Below, piece after piece: positions 14,572 through 15,284 of a stretch of DNA of 15,284 nt. Position 1 is the first letter of the stretch, and every line of letters starts with the position of its first letter. A model generated the notes under the pieces. The model searched no databases and had not been told where the DNA came from. It saw nothing but the letters and a program-made list of their open reading frames with translations. A program made the translations under genes and the position numbers. The DNA is from an uncultured bacterium (GTDB lineage Bacteria; Bacillota; Clostridia; Oscillospirales; Oscillospiraceae): positions 1 to 15,284 of the forward strand of contig CAJMLC010000028.1 in assembly GCA_905214155.1 (NCBI GenBank), written 5' to 3'.

Positions 14572-14609
14572 AAAAAAATAACCGGAAAGCCCCGATGGAG
14601 CCTCCCGGT
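14572..14609 (-). terminator. Attenuator terminator in the metQ leader
   Basis: On the minus strand 14609-14597 pairs with 14593-14581 in a continuous 13-bp stem (ten Watson-Crick and three G-U pairs) around the loop ATC. TA and then T7 (14578-14572) follow. It lies 31 nt after the leader-peptide stop and before metQ, so it would end transcription ahead of the structural genes. Confidence 0.88.
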
Positions 14610-14757
14610 GAAACGCTCTTTTCGTGGCCGCGGCAGGCGGTCAGTCAGCAATTTCCGGAGAACGCATCGGATCGGACACAGCAAAGCACATGCACATGCG
14701 GCGCATGTCCATCGGCATCATCATAATGGCACAGAAACGAGTCATTTGGCGTTCTCC
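14592..14757 (-). promoter_or_regulatory. Alternative pairings: protector and antiterminator
   Basis: Two mutually exclusive pairings share one segment. Antiterminator: 14670-14655 pairs with 14608-14592 (six contiguous bp CCGATG/CATCGG, a short internal loop, CTCC/GGAG, then GG/CC across a one-base bulge). This consumes the whole 5' arm and loop of the terminator. Protector: GGAGAACGC (14757-14749, the leader-peptide ribosome site) pairs perfectly over 9 bp with GCGTTCTCC (14665-14657), the core of the antiterminator. With the terminator this gives the 1:2, 2:3, 3:4 logic of ribosome-mediated attenuators. Pairing was done by eye, without energies. Confidence 0.75.
14641..14745 (-). CDS. Methionine-rich leader peptide (34 aa)
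   Basis: The ATG at 14745 has GGGAG (14758-14754) 8 nt upstream and the frame ends at TGA 14643-14641. Met is at residues 1, 8, 9, 10, 12, 14, 17, 19 and 27, nine of 34, with the run IMMMPMDM followed by RRMCMC. Cys is at 5, 18 and 20. The segment that builds the antiterminator lies at codons 26-31. A ribosome stalled in the Met run would leave that segment free, while one at the stop codon would cover it. This is the control-codon logic of the trp, his and leu leaders, here for methionine. The role is inferred from layout; the ORF, ribosome site and Met run are seen. Confidence 0.82.
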   Translation of the reverse strand: MTRFCAIMMMPMDMRRMCMCFAVSDPMRSPEIAD

Positions 14758-14765
14758 CTTCCTCA

Positions 14766-14788
14766 AACCTCTACCTGTTCGGTAGGTT
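14766..14788 (-). promoter_or_regulatory. 5'-end hairpin of the metQ leader
   Basis: AACCTACC (14788-14781) pairs with GGTA and GGTT (14775-14766) with a two-base bulge, loop GAACA. It begins about where transcription should start from the promoter at 14795-14823, so it may protect the 5' end of the message. Confidence 0.5.
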
Positions 14789-14794
14789 GGTCAT

Positions 14795-14823
14795 ATCATA
14801 GCGCCAGGAGGGCGATTTGTCAA
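14795..14823 (-). promoter_or_regulatory. Promoter of the metQNI operon
   Basis: Minus-strand -35 TTGACA (14823-14818), a 17-nt spacer and -10 TATGAT (14800-14795). The predicted start is near 14788, about 350 nt before metQ, which leaves a long leader. It diverges from the tRNA-Val promoter, with 58 nt between the two -35 boxes. Confidence 0.85.
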
Positions 14824-14881
14824 GTGCTTTTTTCGCTGGAACGGGAAAATTTTGTTTTTTTGCGGAAATTGAAAATAGTGC

Positions 14882-14910
14882 TTGACAAATCGGCCGCTTG
14901 CCACTATAAT
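14882..14910 (+). promoter_or_regulatory. tRNA-Val promoter
   Basis: Fully consensus TTGACA (14882-14887), 17-nt spacer, TATAAT (14905-14910), 19 nt before the mature tRNA. Confidence 0.93.
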
Positions 14911-14929
14911 GACTCCTGCAAACCGCGTT

Positions 14930-15006
14930 GGACAGTTAGCTCAGCTGGTATGAGCACATGCTTGACGTGCATGGGGTCACAGGTTCGAGTCCTGTACTGT
15001 CCACCA
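14930..15006 (+). tRNA. tRNA-Val (anticodon GAC)
   Basis: A complete cloverleaf. The acceptor GGACAGT (14930-14936) pairs with ACTGTCC (14996-15002), the D stem is GCTC/GAGC, and the anticodon stem CATGC/GCATG has loop TTGACGT with anticodon GAC at 14964-14966. The T stem is ACAGG/CCTGT with loop TTCGAGT. The discriminator is A and CCA is encoded (15004-15006). It has its own promoter and terminator. The 3' half is a common target of tyrosine integrases, and an integrase end lies about 195 nt downstream. Confidence 0.97.
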
Positions 15007-15007
15007 T

Positions 15008-15035
15008 ACCGCACTTCTTCGGAAGTGCGGTTTTT
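15008..15035 (+). terminator. Intrinsic terminator after tRNA-Val
   Basis: A 10-bp stem, ACCGCACTTC (15008-15017) with its complement (15022-15031), capped by a stable TTCG tetraloop and followed by T5. It starts 2 nt after the CCA end. Confidence 0.93.
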
Positions 15036-15161
15036 CTTTGCTTAAAAGCAGCCATTTAACAAGATTCAATCTACTTTCCTGAACCTTTTTCATAATTTTG
15101 ATTGAACTCTAAAACACGTTTTTAACATCTTTGATGCATCTTTTTTGCCGAAAATACGACA

Positions 15162-15195
15162 GTGGCACGCTTCCAATGTGGCACCTATGTGGCAC
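15162..15195. repeat. Three GTGGCAC direct repeats near the integrase end
   Basis: GTGGCAC occurs at 15162-15168, 15178-15184 and 15189-15195; the last two extend to a shared TGTGGCACCT. They lie between the tRNA and the integrase stop, where arm-type integrase or excisionase sites are often found. The binding role is inferred. Confidence 0.5.
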
Positions 15196-15201
15196 CTGTT
15201 T

Positions 15202-15284
15202 TCAGCCAAATGCGGCGCAGACCTTTTGCGCGGTGCTTTGCTGGCGCGATTCGTGCTGATAATGCGTATAAACGCGCAGCGTCA
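15202..15284 (-). CDS. Tyrosine recombinase/integrase, C-terminal end (cut by window)
   Basis: The minus-strand frame enters at the window edge and ends at TGA 15204-15202 after 27 codons. It reads TLRVYTHYQHESRQQSTAQ and then a short tail. TLxVYTH is the stretch around the catalytic tyrosine of phage and ICE integrases, near the C-terminus, where that tyrosine attacks DNA to form the covalent intermediate. The other catalytic residues lie outside the window. Its position next to tRNA-Val, pointing toward it, fits an integrated element with its attachment site in the tRNA 3' end. The stretch 15036-15201 holds no gene I can support. Confidence 0.72.
   Translation of the reverse strand, partial: TLRVYTHYQHESRQQSTAQKVCAAFG

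Noticed and set aside
14436..14800. S-box (SAM) riboswitch or T-box in the metQ leader
   Set aside because: None of the conserved S-box core or the T-box AGGGTGGNACCGCG sequence was recognised on the minus strand; the leader is explained better by the leader ORF and its pairings.
15162..15195. CRISPR-like or plasmid iteron array
   Set aside because: Only three 7-bp copies at uneven spacing (16 and 11 bp), with no cas or rep gene in view; integrase arm sites fit the context better.

Overview
The window looks like chromosomal DNA from a GC-rich Firmicute, most likely a strictly anaerobic gut clostridium of the Oscillospiraceae type. The evidence is the mixture of genes (rubrerythrin, Rrf2 regulator, NIL-domain MetN, PutP, RelB/YafQ), strong AGGAGG-type ribosome sites, TTGACA/TATAAT promoters and short intergenic hairpin repeats. 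The family assignment is inference. The body is GC-rich. Both edges are visibly more AT-rich and carry mobile or decayed material.

Layout. 1-1050: gene fragments and a RelB/YafQ toxin-antitoxin pair whose toxin carries a one-base frameshift. 1108-4370, plus strand: an amidohydrolase and a TetR regulator in one operon, then a PutP-type Na+/proline symporter with a long perfect hairpin in its leader. 4434-6920, minus strand: a znuABC-like metal importer whose three genes overlap by 4 nt each. 7028-7630: rubrerythrin. 7631-8152: no gene, but several inverted repeats. 8153-8917, minus: a cell-wall amidase with an SH3 domain. 9027-9998, plus: a DEDDh exonuclease with a zinc-ribbon tail. 10043-14823, minus: a probable operon metQ-metN-metI-rrf2-tcdA-DUF2284 that ends at a shared bidirectional terminator. 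14882-15035, plus: tRNA-Val(GAC). 15202-15284, minus: the C-terminus of a tyrosine integrase, so a mobile element probably abuts the tRNA gene and continues past the window.

The most striking part is the methionine-uptake operon. Its leader has a consensus promoter, a 34-residue leader peptide with nine Met codons, and an intrinsic terminator. It also has alternative pairings (protector, antiterminator, terminator) like those of the classical trp or his attenuators. No S-box or T-box sequence was seen. This suggests ribosome-mediated attenuation by methionine supply. The first structural gene, metQ, is circularly permuted: after the lipoprotein signal the family's C-terminal half comes first and the N-terminal half last, in one intact frame. 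I know of no description of either feature, but I could not search.
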